Below are positions 1 to 9,448 of a stretch of DNA of 64,000 nucleotides, one piece after another; the first letter of the stretch is position 1; each line of letters starts with the position of its first letter. Source of the DNA: Peribacillus glennii (GTDB lineage Bacteria > Bacillota > Bacilli > Bacillales > DSM-1321); NCBI RefSeq assembly GCF_003429105.1, contig NZ_QVTD01000017.1, positions 45,792-109,791 of the forward strand, read 5' to 3'. A program made the position numbers and the translations under genes. The notes under the pieces were generated by a model, which was not told where the DNA came from, did no database searches, and worked only from the letters and a program-made list of their open reading frames with translations.

Positions 1-699
1 GCGCCTGTACTTGATCTCTCCAGCACAGATAGCCGGTCTTTTGGGAAAGATCCTGAAAAGGCGTATGCCTACGGAACGAGAGCCATACAAGGGTTAAATG
101 CTGCTTCAGTGACCGGGGCGTTAAAACATTTTCCAGGGAACGGGCGAAGCAATATTGACCCACATGTGGAAACCTCTTCAGTACAAGCTAACCAGCTTGA
201 TTTGGAGAATCTGGATATCTATCCTTTCCAACGTATCATCAGTGAAGTAGATAACCAAAAGTTTTTCGTAATGGTCACACATATAAAATATCCGGCCTAT
301 GATAAAGAAAAACCGGCAAGTCTGTCCAAGGCGATCATTCAAGACTTGCTCCGGAAAAAGCTTGGTTATAAAGGAATCGTTGTCACGGATGATCTCGAAA
401 TGGGCGCTGTCAATAAATACTATTCTTATAAAGACATGGGAAAAGAAGCAATTCTCGCTGGGGCCGATTTGCTGCTTGTTTGCCATGAGTATCAGCATCA
501 ACTGGAAGTATATAACGGTTTAGTCGAAGCAGTAAAAAAAGGGGAAATACCGGTAGAGCGGATTAACGATGCTGCCAAACGAATCTTGGATTACAAGATG
601 AACCACATGGCACATCGAACAGTCGATCCCGGGCAGGCTGAACAAACGGTTAAAAAAGAAAAGAGTGTAAAGTATATCAATAATCTCAATCTCAATTAA
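1..699 (+). CDS. nagZ: Beta-N-acetylhexosaminidase, GH3 NagZ type (5' end outside window)
   Basis: The frame is open from base 1 and codes 232 residues, so the N-terminus lies outside the window. GH3 hexosaminidases of this type remove N-acetylglucosamine from muropeptides or glycans during wall turnover. Visible signatures are KHFPG at residues 42-46 of the fragment, an Asp-x-His pair at 53/55 matching the acid/base dyad of the NagZ group, and VTDDLEMGA near residue 130 carrying the nucleophile Asp. The loop after KHFPG reads NG rather than the usual HG. The C-terminus is a short charged tail, so the Bacillus C-terminal extra domain seems absent. A strong terminator follows. A decayed second copy of part of this gene lies at about 8.2 kb. 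The family call is firm; whether the protein is secreted cannot be judged. Confidence 0.9.
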   Translation, partial: APVLDLSSTDSRSFGKDPEKAYAYGTRAIQGLNAASVTGALKHFPGNGRSNIDPHVETSSVQANQLDLENLDIYPFQRIISEVDNQKFFVMVTHIKYPAYDKEKPASLSKAIIQDLLRKKLGYKGIVVTDDLEMGAVNKYYSYKDMGKEAILAGADLLLVCHEYQHQLEVYNGLVEAVKKGEIPVERINDAAKRILDYKMNHMAHRTVDPGQAEQTVKKEKSVKYINNLNLN

Positions 700-732
700 A
701 GATATCCCTGCATACTAAGGGGATTCAGCGTT

Positions 733-766
733 AAAAGGGTGCTCCACCGGTGGGGCACCCTTTTTG
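733..766 (+). terminator. Rho-independent terminator after nagZ
   Basis: A GC-rich hairpin (GGGTGC paired with GCACCC, extended inward by CC/GG pairs) is followed by TTTTT. It sits 34 bp after the nagZ stop. Confidence 0.85.
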
Positions 767-885
767 GGTTATTAAAAATTAGAAAAACAAGGCTGCGGCG
801 TACCTGACCATAGTAAATAAAAGGCGGACAAAGCCGCCCGTATGGATTCGATAAAAGCATTGATAGAAAACTGAGATGTTCCTAA

Positions 886-1608
886 TTAATCATATTTTCT
901 GGAATTTTTGTATACCTTCCAATTTGATTTCGAGCTGCTTCTGGATAAGTATAGGTAACTCCAGTGGTTCCCATCCATGTCGTTGTAGAAATATTGGGAC
1001 ACAATTAAATACTGTGTACCACTCTTTGTGTAAAATTTTGCAGATGGTTTTTTAGGGCTATAGGATAAATCCCAGTCAAAGGCATCTACGTTGTAGCCCC
1101 AAACTTCGGTTTCAATTTGGTGGTACAGTGAGTTGCCATTTTTATCGTTTCCGACATAACGCATTTGCTGCTTAAAGAATTTTTCGATGAACGATGTTGT
1201 AAAGCCGGGGCTCATAATGGAAAAAATTTGTTTTTTGGTATAGTTCCTTTCCCAAGTCTTCCTTTGCATGGCGATTACCCTGTCGGTAATTCGTTTTACT
1301 TCAGCAGAAGAAATTGATGAATAGAACCTTAGGTACTGAGTGGCCACATAGGCCTTCTTTTTTTTGAAACGAATTTCTGCCCATTCATTATTTGTTTTTG
1401 CATAAACCGTGACTTTGGCATTGTCCTTTAGCGAACCGACCTTCTTATATGACGTCCCTGGACCGCTGCGGACATTAAGGCTGCCTGAAACATCAACGTA
1501 TGCGATCTTTGTGGCAGCGGCATGGCCGCTGTTTGAAGTTAAAGGGAAAAGAAAGGAAAAGGCCAGAATAAAACAGATAAGCAGTTTTGTGAAAGTATGT
1601 ATTTTCAT
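886..1608 (-). CDS. Secreted protein with N-terminal bacterial SH3 domain
   Basis: The 240-residue protein begins with a signal peptide (about residues 1-31, ending in GHAAA). A bacterial SH3 (SH3b) domain follows at about 33-95, with the typical LNVRSGPG and GSLKDN-x-KVTVY stretches. The remaining C-terminal part (about 100-240) is rich in aromatic residues, and I do not recognise it. SH3b domains usually bind wall peptides, so a wall-associated role is inferred. The ATG is preceded by GGGGGA at good spacing. It stands alone on the minus strand. No catalytic motif is visible; it may be a wall-binding or stress-related exported protein. Confidence 0.75.
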   Translation of the reverse strand: MKIHTFTKLLICFILAFSFLFPLTSNSGHAAATKIAYVDVSGSLNVRSGPGTSYKKVGSLKDNAKVTVYAKTNNEWAEIRFKKKKAYVATQYLRFYSSISSAEVKRITDRVIAMQRKTWERNYTKKQIFSIMSPGFTTSFIEKFFKQQMRYVGNDKNGNSLYHQIETEVWGYNVDAFDWDLSYSPKKPSAKFYTKSGTQYLIVSQYFYNDMDGNHWSYLYLSRSSSKSNWKVYKNSRKYD

Positions 1609-2426
1609 ATAATGTCCCCCTTTTTAATAGGGTTATTATACCACCTTTTACTCTTGCTTTTATATTTTCCTTCTAGGGAAGACCGAAAAGATATTGAAAA
1701 AATAAATTAAAGAAGGCACAAGCATACAGCGATATTGACCAACTTTCATTAGAAACTAAATCAATCAAACGTTTGATTAAAAACGAAGGCACTATGTTTC
1801 AATGATTAAATGTATATCACTGTTTCCCGAACGGTGGACAATTATTCGAGGATTTTTTTGCTCCCATATACAGAAACCTGCTCATACAATTTATAGATTG
1901 ATACCAGTAACGAACCATTTTAACGCTGTTGTTTTCAAAATAATCCTCCTTATAGACTTAGTCTTTATGTTATATTCAACGGATTCATTAATTCCTTTTA
2001 GTATATGAGGTTATGAGTTCTCTATTAGTGTTTCACACACCGGATATTTACACAAAATTGATATGGTATGTGATCGTGGCTCCTTCTATTTCTTTACTAA
2101 TTTACATTCCTTAACCCCAGGGTATTACCGGAGTGGTATCTTACCAATATTTGTTCATGCAATAAAAGAAGATGTTAATTTTTATGAACCGACCATAGTT
2201 GCCGCGGATTTGTTGGGTTTGAATTAGATACAAGGAAATCAGGGAAGGGCTCTTAATCATTGTTCAGTTTGCGATATATTGATTGAGTGATAATGTTTTG
2301 TTCTGTTAACAGCGTTAAACGATTTTACCGATGAAAAATGATACGGCGCCAGGGGAGGTTTTCACTTCGGAAGATTAATAGGCTCCGACCAGTAGTTAAT
2401 TAATAATAAATATTCATTCTGCCATT
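1609..2426. other. Gene-free stretch with decayed coding traces
   Basis: No intact gene was found. The stretch contains one copy of the dispersed ATCAAACGTTTGAT palindrome (1761-1780). It also has an open frame from 2009 to 2227 on the plus strand without a start codon or ribosome site. Its translation looks protein-like (for example TPGYYRSGILPIFVHA and EPTIVAADLLGLN), which suggests the tail of a lost gene. The 1802-2008 open frame has no ribosome site and no recognisable composition. Confidence 0.4.
1761..1780. repeat. Dispersed 20-bp palindrome, copy 1
   Basis: TCAATCAAACGTTTGATTAA. The inner 16 bp form a perfect palindrome. It belongs to the same family as copies at about 3675, 14056, 22288, 24729, 36128, 46999 and 47064. 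Confidence 0.7.
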
Positions 2427-3398
2427 ATGGAAAAGGATTCACGAGATTTAGCCAATACATGCGCCAGTGTGATCACGGCCAGGGACCCGTTATCAAAGCA
2501 GACGGGAGCAGTGACATGCCTGGACAAAAATCTCGGTGCGCTTCAAAAGGTCATCTATTCAAATGAAACGGCGACAGAAAAAAGGGAGCTAAACCCTGAT
2601 TCCCCAATTTTGGATCTATACACGAAAGATCTCTCTAAAGACTTTAGTAATTATTATAAAAAAGAATACGACGTTAAGGTAGACTGGCGGAAAACGATAA
2701 GGGGCACATGGAGGTCAAAAGCACCTGTGAATTCCAAGCTCTATGAGTATATGGAACTCCAGATACAAGATAGTGGTTCTAAACTGCGGGGTACGATCAG
2801 TTTTTATCCACAGAAAGTGAAAATGCCGGTGGAAATGAGCTACCTGGGCAAAAAAGCTATCGTAACCTACAAATTATCAAAAGATTATATAACCCAAGTT
2901 TACAAATCACCTGAACAAGTGGCAGATCAGCTCGTTAAAAATGGGATAAAGGCTTCCTTTGTTATGAACAGCGGAACAAGCGGTTCGAAAAGCCTGACTG
3001 GATACATCAGGTATCCATCGTGGAACTGGTACCGAAGCAGCTATAACTTGGCAAAGTGGAGTCATGGTGATCATTTGGCAGAGACAGAAGAGGTTCAGTA
3101 CGAACTAATTGCAAAAGCGAAAGAAGTAACGAAAAAGTTGTCAGCCTCGCAAGTGAAGATCTTCAACAATAAGAACAAAAGTGATACCATCACCGTTTCC
3201 AAAATCGAAAGAGGTTCTGTTGTAAAGGTGTAAAACAGCTCAAATAAAATTCTTGCTTCAGGAACATCGAAATCGAGTTCAATGAAAGTATCAATCAAGC
3301 AGCTAGGAACAAAAAGCGGGAAGGTGTATGTAACCCTCACAAAACCAAACGAACTGGAAAGTCACAAGCTCGGTATAAATTATAAGGGTGAATCATGA
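2427..3398 (+). pseudogene. Broken secreted-protein-like gene with in-frame TAA
   Basis: The frame reads 268 codons, then TAA at 3231-3233, then continues in the same frame for another 54 sense codons to TGA at 3396-3398. The part after the stop (NSSNKILASGTSKSSS, then SGKVYVTLTKP) continues a beta-rich C-terminal domain typical of exported Bacillus proteins. The TAA therefore most simply replaces a Tyr codon. No ribosome site precedes the ATG at 2427 and no signal peptide is visible, so the N-terminus is probably missing too. The function of the parent protein is not recognised. A terminator follows at 3584. An alternative is that residues 1-268 are still made as a shortened protein. Confidence 0.7.
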
Positions 3399-3583
3399 TA
3401 AAATACTTTGTACATGAATGAAATTCGGGTTTGTATATTCTATCGCTAAGGTGATTACATAACTAAATCAAAAAAGAAGAGATTTGAAGATAAGGACACA
3501 GTAAGTAACCTCCTATGCCGAAGTACGACAGTAGAGAGTTGTTTTTGGATATAGTCAGATAGAGTTTTGGCCACATTTCGTTG

Positions 3584-3610
3584 AACCCCTCTCATCCGAG
3601 AAGGGTTTTT
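3584..3610 (+). terminator. Rho-independent terminator
   Basis: The stem AACCCcTCTC/GAGAaGGGTT with an ATCC loop is followed by TTTTT. It is the natural terminator of the broken gene 2427-3398, now 186 bp downstream of its last codon. Confidence 0.75.
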
Positions 3611-3674
3611 ATATACCGATTATGTGCCGATGCAATTTCTATATGGGTGGGCTCCTAATTGCTTGATTTTCTTT

Positions 3675-3688
3675 ATCAATCGATTGAT
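3675..3688. repeat. Dispersed palindrome, copy 2 (short variant)
   Basis: ATCAATCGATTGAT, a perfect 14-bp palindrome followed by TAATAGATTGAT. It matches the half-sites of the longer copies but is more degenerate. Confidence 0.5.
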
Positions 3689-4078
3689 TAATAGATTGAT
3701 CTGTTTTTCATGCCTTTTTGAACTTTCATGAATAGAAAACTAATGAAAAGACTACATGCTAAAAGACTGTATACTCCTATTTACCTGAAAAGTATATAGT
3801 AATAGTAAAAATTATCAGTAAAGGTAAATTTTTAATTAAGCAGTTACCTATATTCATTTTTTGCATGTGCTTTTTTATGTTCCAAGTCTGATTGCAGCGA
3901 ATACAAATGATATATCTTTAACGCAAGAGATGATATCTTCAAAAACAACAGATAGGATATTGCTATCAATGGATGGAGTGCTAATGTTCAGCTTGAGGCT
4001 TAAACCCTACCGTAGAGACCCTGCATATTTCTTGATTTCCCATTTTCACAAAGAAGAAATTTATCATTCCCTAGAATA

Positions 4079-6172
4079 TTAATTGAATTTCAGTCTATTT
4101 ACCGGTAACGGTCTATTAAAAAAGTATCCTTGCCCTTCATCGCATCTTTCATCACTTAGGTAGTTTAGCTGGGTTTCATTCTCGATCCCTTCTGCAACCA
4201 CATTCATATTTAGGCTGTGGGCTAAAGATATTACGGCTGACGTAATCCGTTTTCCATTCAAGTCCCGATTAATGTCATCTATGAAACTACGATCGATTTT
4301 TATTTTATCGAAGGGATATTCCCGCAAATAATTTAATGAGGTATAGCCTGTGCCGAAATCGTCAATTGACAGACAAACGCCTAATTCCTTTAATCTCAAC
4401 AGATTTTCCTTTATAAACTCAACATCCTCATGCAGAATGCTCTCTGTTACCTCCAGCTCCAGCCATTTTGGCTCTAACATTTCCTCTTCCAATGTTTTGG
4501 CTACAGAATGGATGAAATTATAATGCTGCAGCTGTTTAGTGGAAACATTCACTGCTACTTTAAAAGGAAGAATACCGGAATCCTGCCACTTTTTATTCTG
4601 GCGGCATGCAGTTTTCAGGACCCATGAGCCGATTTCAATGATTTGCCCGCTTTCTTCTGCTATCGGGATGAAATCGTTAGGTGAAATAAGCCCATGTTCC
4701 CGATGGTTCCAGCGAATTAGAGCTTCCATTGCTTTCAGCTGATTCGTATTCAAGTCAATAATCGGTTGATAGAATAATTCCAGTTCATCATTTTGAATGG
4801 CAACCTTTAAATCATTTTCAATGGAAAGTCTATAGGAAGCTTTTGCATCCAGCTCTTCAGAGTACAGTGTATAGATGTTTTTCTTGAATTTTTTAGTGTA
4901 CCGCATCGCGGTCTCGGCATTCCGTATTATTTCATCAACTGTCACTTTAGAATCTGTGCCTAAAGCAATGCCGATGCTTGCTGAAACCGTTATCAGATTA
5001 CCTGCAATCTGGAAGGGTTCCGTTATCGCTTCATTTACGTTAATTGCCGTTTTTATTGCTTCTTCTTTAGTGGCGTCTGGCAAAAGGATGGTAAACTCGT
5101 CACCAGCCATGCGGCTGAGCGTATCGGTTTTTTCCATATTTTTCTTTAATCGTGTTGCTACCAGCTTTAAGAATTCATCCCCATTTTGACGGCCCAATGA
5201 GTTATTAATAAATTTAAACCGGTCCAGATCCAGATACACAACGGCAAATTCGCGTTGTTCATTATGTAAAAAGTTCAGTAATTGTCCCACCCGGTCTTCA
5301 AATAATTTTCTATTCGGCAGTTCAGTAAGTGGATCATAAAATGCGAGTTTTTCCAATTGTTGATCATATTTAATCTTATTTGTGATATCTCTGGCAACAC
5401 CATATGTACCAATAATTTCACCGTTAACCCTCATAGGAAAATGAATGGTGTCTATATGTATTTTCCCCCCATCTTTACGTACTGCCTGAATTTTGTAGTT
5501 ACTTGATATACCTTGTTTTCCCTGTTCAAAACTCTTCATGGCCATTGGCAAATCCTCTGTTGCTACTATGGAGCGAAAGGACATCTGCTCTAACTCCTGT
5601 GCTGAATATCCCGCCAGCAACTCGGTTGCTGGATTGGCGCTAAGAAATTGCCCTTCATGGTCAAAAGAGAAGATTGCATCCGGGCTGTTTTCAAAAAGGG
5701 ATCTGTGTCGTTCGTTGGCTTCCTCGATTTGCTGCTGAAATGCCACTTGTTTTGAAATATCCATGACAGTCCCGAAAAATATTTGTTTTCCATTTATTTC
5801 AGAAGTAGAAATATTCATTTCAGTCAACAGGATAGTGCCGTCTTTTTTAATCTGTCTAACCCTGTATTCTGCCACAACATCTTCTCGTAAGGCTGTTTTC
5901 TTGATGTGATTTTTTAAAATGGAGAGGTCTTCCGGATAGATGATTTGTTCCAGAGACAATTCTATTTCAGATATTTCCTGTTTTTGATACCCTAAAAGGT
6001 TTGAATAAAACTGGTTTACATAAGCAAATTGCCCTTCTTCTAATATATATATGCCAACCGGGGCTTTTTCAATTAATGTATGAAATGTTGATTGATAAAA
6101 GGCAAGCTGAAAAACAGAGTTATCATTATTTTTTGACAATTTATTTATCATTCTACGGTAATAGTTTTCCAT
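4079..6172 (-). CDS. PAS-PAS-GGDEF-EAL protein, probable c-di-GMP phosphodiesterase
   Basis: The 697-residue protein has no signal or membrane segment. It has two PAS sensor domains (about 30-145 and 155-270), a GGDEF domain (about 275-440) and an EAL domain (about 445-695). The GGDEF signature reads AGDEF (SRMAGDEF), one residue off consensus, and the RxxD inhibitory site is absent. The EAL domain keeps the EAL, NVS, ELEVTE, IDDFGTGY, KIDRSF, AEGIE and QGYFF segments expected of an active enzyme. Likely activity is hydrolysis of c-di-GMP to pGpG, with the GGDEF part weak or regulatory; this is inferred. It lies 16 bp downstream of a diguanylate cyclase gene on the same strand, so the two enzymes are probably co-transcribed. 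The ATG is preceded by GGGAGA. Confidence 0.9.
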   Translation of the reverse strand: MENYYRRMINKLSKNNDNSVFQLAFYQSTFHTLIEKAPVGIYILEEGQFAYVNQFYSNLLGYQKQEISEIELSLEQIIYPEDLSILKNHIKKTALREDVVAEYRVRQIKKDGTILLTEMNISTSEINGKQIFFGTVMDISKQVAFQQQIEEANERHRSLFENSPDAIFSFDHEGQFLSANPATELLAGYSAQELEQMSFRSIVATEDLPMAMKSFEQGKQGISSNYKIQAVRKDGGKIHIDTIHFPMRVNGEIIGTYGVARDITNKIKYDQQLEKLAFYDPLTELPNRKLFEDRVGQLLNFLHNEQREFAVVYLDLDRFKFINNSLGRQNGDEFLKLVATRLKKNMEKTDTLSRMAGDEFTILLPDATKEEAIKTAINVNEAITEPFQIAGNLITVSASIGIALGTDSKVTVDEIIRNAETAMRYTKKFKKNIYTLYSEELDAKASYRLSIENDLKVAIQNDELELFYQPIIDLNTNQLKAMEALIRWNHREHGLISPNDFIPIAEESGQIIEIGSWVLKTACRQNKKWQDSGILPFKVAVNVSTKQLQHYNFIHSVAKTLEEEMLEPKWLELEVTESILHEDVEFIKENLLRLKELGVCLSIDDFGTGYTSLNYLREYPFDKIKIDRSFIDDINRDLNGKRITSAVISLAHSLNMNVVAEGIENETQLNYLSDERCDEGQGYFFNRPLPVNRLKFN

Positions 6173-6188
6173 GGTAATCTCCCTACAA

Positions 6189-7751
6189 TTAACTGCCTAT
6201 TTTAAAATGGTTTATATCCTTATACATGGTTGTTATATTCCTGCCATTTGACTTCGATTGATAGAGGGCATAGTCCGCCTTTTTAATAATTTCATCTATA
6301 TCTGATGTGTCATTGTTAAACTGTGAAATCCCAAGAGAGATTGTGATATTTCTTCCTGTTGGAGTCCTTGCGGTTTCTACAGCAATTCTTATCCGTTCGG
6401 CTATATTGAATGCAGTGTCTGCATCAGCAGCCTTAACTAGAATGCCGAATTCTTCACCGCCATACCTGAAATTCAAATTTCCCTCTCTGGAGTACGACCG
6501 GAGCGAAGAGGCGAGGCATTTTAGCACTTCATCTCCCGCTAAATGTCCAAATTTATCATTAATGCCTTTAAAGTGATCAACATCCAGGAGAATAAGGGAA
6601 AAAGGGATTTTATTCTCAAACCATTCCTCAATCACCTGCTGAAAGGTTTTTCGATTCGCCAGTCCTGTCAACCCGTCGATTTGATTTTCATTGTTTAATA
6701 ATTCGATATGTTTATTAATATGCTTGTATAACTGTTTCACTTCATAGATCCCGGAACTGATTTTTGGTTGGGAGGGAACTTGTTTTTTGTGTGCAATCGC
6801 ATCTTCAGAACCTTTTGCTAATAGATGGAGCGGCTTTGAAATACGATTCGCAATCAACCAGGAAACCAATAAAATCAATATAAACAGAGGTAACGATTTT
6901 ATTATCGTTTGCAGTATCATATGGTTAAGTGGCCGCTCCAAGACTGTAACAGGAGTCTGGGATACTATCCCCCAGCCTGTATTCGGTTCATATGCATAAC
7001 CCATAAAAAAATCTTTTCCTTTGGAATTCCGGACCTGCTGCGAGCCATTTTTACCCGAAAGGACCTTTTTCACGGTGTTGTTTGACAATGCTGAAGTATT
7101 GATTCTTGTTTTGTTAGGATGGAATATGATATTTCCATTCTGGTCGGTTACATAAACAAATGACCCATTCCCATAGAAATGCTCCGATAACATTTGGCTT
7201 AGTACATTTTCTTCCTCCAAGTAAATCGTACCGCCTACAAAACCCCCATATGCCCCATCACGGCTAAAAATAGGAGAAGAAATTAAAAGGATGAGCCGTC
7301 CTGATGTCGCTTTATAGGGCTTTGATATAAACCCTTTCTTAAGTTTCACCGCCATCTTGGCTGTTTCAGTATTTAATTGAATACCTGGCTTTAATCCTGC
7401 ACTTGAAGGACTAATATTCTGAATCACCCGGTTAGAATCAGCAATAAAAATAGAATTGAAGAAGTGCTTGTTCGCCGTTAACAGGAGATCCATTTCTTCT
7501 TGCGTAAAAGTATGATGGTTAGCCAGTTTTGCCACCGCATCCAATTTTTGCTGCATGGAAGTTATAAGTGTGTTAGTCTCTAAAGCTAGCTTTTTCGCAT
7601 ATTGAAAATTGTAATCCAGATAGTTTGCCGTTAAAGACCTTTTATTAAAACTTATTGAAAGATATGTGCTTATGGTTGCAGTTAGCAAAACAGAGGCAAT
7701 AACCAGCAAACTAATCGTAAATCGGAGTGTATATCCTTTATTTGGTTTCAT
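6189..7751 (-). CDS. Membrane diguanylate cyclase (dCache-HAMP-GGDEF)
   Basis: The 520-residue protein has one membrane helix near residues 10-30, an extracytoplasmic double Cache sensor region to about 270, a second helix (about 280-300), a HAMP linker and a C-terminal GGDEF domain. The catalytic signature is GGEEF in FRYGGEEFGIL near residue 435, so it should make c-di-GMP from two GTP. No RxxD inhibitory site precedes it. The start chosen is the second ATG (7751), because AAAGGA lies 8 bp upstream; the first ATG at 7760 is too close to it. It is the first gene of an operon with the EAL protein. The sensor ligand is not predictable. Confidence 0.9.
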   Translation of the reverse strand: MKPNKGYTLRFTISLLVIASVLLTATISTYLSISFNKRSLTANYLDYNFQYAKKLALETNTLITSMQQKLDAVAKLANHHTFTQEEMDLLLTANKHFFNSIFIADSNRVIQNISPSSAGLKPGIQLNTETAKMAVKLKKGFISKPYKATSGRLILLISSPIFSRDGAYGGFVGGTIYLEEENVLSQMLSEHFYGNGSFVYVTDQNGNIIFHPNKTRINTSALSNNTVKKVLSGKNGSQQVRNSKGKDFFMGYAYEPNTGWGIVSQTPVTVLERPLNHMILQTIIKSLPLFILILLVSWLIANRISKPLHLLAKGSEDAIAHKKQVPSQPKISSGIYEVKQLYKHINKHIELLNNENQIDGLTGLANRKTFQQVIEEWFENKIPFSLILLDVDHFKGINDKFGHLAGDEVLKCLASSLRSYSREGNLNFRYGGEEFGILVKAADADTAFNIAERIRIAVETARTPTGRNITISLGISQFNNDTSDIDEIIKKADYALYQSKSNGRNITTMYKDINHFKIGS

Positions 7752-8221
7752 TCCAAACATCCTTTATTGGTAGGTAAAAGTAGGTAAGTGAGCAGCAATA
7801 ATGACTAGTTATAAATACCTGATTGGTTATGGGTATTTTAGCTCACTTCTATAGAATCATATGTGTAACAACCTGTCCAACCGCCTTTAAGCACTATATT
7901 TGACATTTCAGCATGGTTTTTTAAGAGTTTAGCATGCGGAAATTTCCATTCAAGCATTTAAAGCAGAATTTTCCATACACGAAAATTTTTTCGAAGGAAA
8001 AAACAGAAAAAAATAGAGGCTGCCCATAAAAGTCGTCATTCAACAACCTTTTGGGACAACCTCGTTTTTCACAATTTCAGACTAAAAATGTTTTAGTTAT
8101 AAGTGGGGATTTGTATTGTGTCAAGAAGCTGCTAGACCTTTAAGCCGTCAGGCAGCAGAAATACAAAGAATTTGGATCGGAAATTTTCACTTTTTGTAGT
8201 CCCGTCTCCATAATAAATCGT
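7752..8221. other. Gene-free stretch upstream of the cyclase operon
   Basis: It presumably carries the promoter of the cyclase operon. A long hairpin with a T-run lies at 8014-8069. Nothing else was recognised. Confidence 0.4.
8014..8069 (+). terminator. Hairpin with T-run, terminator-like
   Basis: The arms GAGGCTGCCCATAAAAG and CTTTTGGGACAACCTC pair with few mismatches around a 15-base loop and are followed by GTTTTT. No intact plus-strand gene lies just upstream, so it may be a leftover. Confidence 0.5.
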
Positions 8222-8358
8222 ATAGCAGTCAATAAATGTTATTCGTATAAAAACATGGAAAAAAAGCAATTCCGGCGGGGGCTGATATGCTGCTAGTATG
8301 TGAAGAGCACCAGCATCAATTGGAAGTATATAACGGTTTAGTTAATTCAGTAAAAGCT
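8222..8358 (+). pseudogene. Remnant of a second nagZ-like gene
   Basis: Translation gives AVNKCYSYKNMEKK and, after a one-base frameshift in the A-run near 8265, AIPAGADMLLVCEEHQHQLE and VYNGLVNSVKA. These match the segment AVNKYYSYKDMGKEAI to NGLVEAVKK of the GH3 protein at the window start, at about four identical residues in five. Sequence on either side no longer resembles nagZ. The match covers only about 45 codons, so this is a fragment, not a functional gene. A 62-codon open frame continues to 8475 over the 3' end of the opposite-strand gene. Confidence 0.85.
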
Positions 8359-8423
8359 GATTGGAAAGTACATTACGGTTGTTTTAATGAGGAACAACCC
8401 CTCTCACTCGCAAAGGACCAATT

Positions 8424-9179
8424 TTATTTCAATTCAAAGATTCTGTGGGGCTCATCATATGCCACTGCGATATAAGGTTTCTTGTCATCTACAACCGTGA
8501 TTCCCTGGCTTTCCCCTTTTATTTTGAGTTTATGTGTTTTGAGGATATTTCCTTTTTCATCAATAACGGTGATTTTGCTATTTGTGTAAAAATAAATTTT
8601 TCCATTATGGTGCTCTAAACCCTGCGGTACACCTTGATAAGGAATTTTAAATTGTTTTAGTATCTTTCCATTAAAGTCGGTAATGCTGAACAGCGGGGTG
8701 CCTTTATCATTTTTCGCAGAATGGATAATCAGGCGATCGCGGTCGTTGTCTACCGCCAAAAGGCCGGAATTGCCTAAATTATCAAGGTGTAATGTATCGG
8801 TTATTTTATTTTTGCTTACATCTACTTCATGGATTTTTAAGGGGTTTTTTCCTCCGCCATTCGCCACATATAACCGTCCGTTTTTATTTCTGACGTCCAA
8901 TTCGGCTGTATGGCCGGTTTTAAGCGGCGCAGTTGTTTTCACAAGTTTGCCGGTCAGTGTGTATTGCCTTATCCTGCCGCGGTCTTTCCCGATATCGAAT
9001 CCAATATACATATGCCCGTTTGAGTACGCTATTCCTTGCATATTCTCTTTCGAATCCACATGGAATTTAGGCTTTACAACAGTATCATTTATCTCTAATT
9101 CTGCCTTGGAGCTTTTAATAAAGCCAGTAACTACAAGAAGTGACACAATCACAAAAAGAAGAATTTTTAATTTACTCAT
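8424..9179 (-). CDS. Secreted beta-propeller protein
   Basis: The 251-residue protein starts at MSKLKILLF, preceded by AGGAGG five bases upstream; the longer frame to 9203 lacks a site. A signal peptide spans about residues 1-26. The rest consists of repeating units such as MQGIAYSNGHMYIGFD, NGRLYVANGG, LLAVDNDRDRLII, PQGLEHHNGKIYFYTN and SQGITVVDDKKPYIAV. This spacing is typical of NHL/YVTN-like propeller blades. No catalytic residues are recognisable. The role is unknown; extracellular ligand binding or scaffolding is a guess. Its 3' end overlaps the nagZ remnant on the other strand. Confidence 0.75.
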   Translation of the reverse strand: MSKLKILLFVIVSLLVVTGFIKSSKAELEINDTVVKPKFHVDSKENMQGIAYSNGHMYIGFDIGKDRGRIRQYTLTGKLVKTTAPLKTGHTAELDVRNKNGRLYVANGGGKNPLKIHEVDVSKNKITDTLHLDNLGNSGLLAVDNDRDRLIIHSAKNDKGTPLFSITDFNGKILKQFKIPYQGVPQGLEHHNGKIYFYTNSKITVIDEKGNILKTHKLKIKGESQGITVVDDKKPYIAVAYDEPHRIFELK

Positions 9180-9448
9180 GATGCCTCCTTGGTGATTATT
9201 CAATACATTATAACCTAATGGTACATATTTTCAGGAAGCTGATAAAGGGATAAAGGACTTAACAATAATTTAAATCATTCCGTTTATAAGAAAAGTTTTA
9301 TAGTTTATTATAGATAAATTTACACTTAAATGGTATATTATACCTATTAAAAACCTAGGTATTGTGACGTATAAATCAGGTTGATACGATGTATTGTCTT
9401 GTTAGTCACCTATTTTATAAATGATATGAAAGATAAGGGGCAATAGAA

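Larger units (their letters stand above)
3399..4078. other. Gene-free stretch between pseudogene and EAL gene
   Basis: It contains a terminator (3584-3610) and one short palindrome of the dispersed family (3675-3688). A 73-codon open frame (3861-4082) has no ribosome site or protein-like composition and is not called. Confidence 0.5.

Noticed and set aside
1802..2008. 68-codon open frame
   Set aside because: No ribosome site and no domain; it lies in AT-rich decayed DNA.
3861..4082. 73-codon open frame upstream of the EAL gene end
   Set aside because: No ribosome site, no recognisable composition, and it overlaps the 3' end of a sure gene on the other strand.
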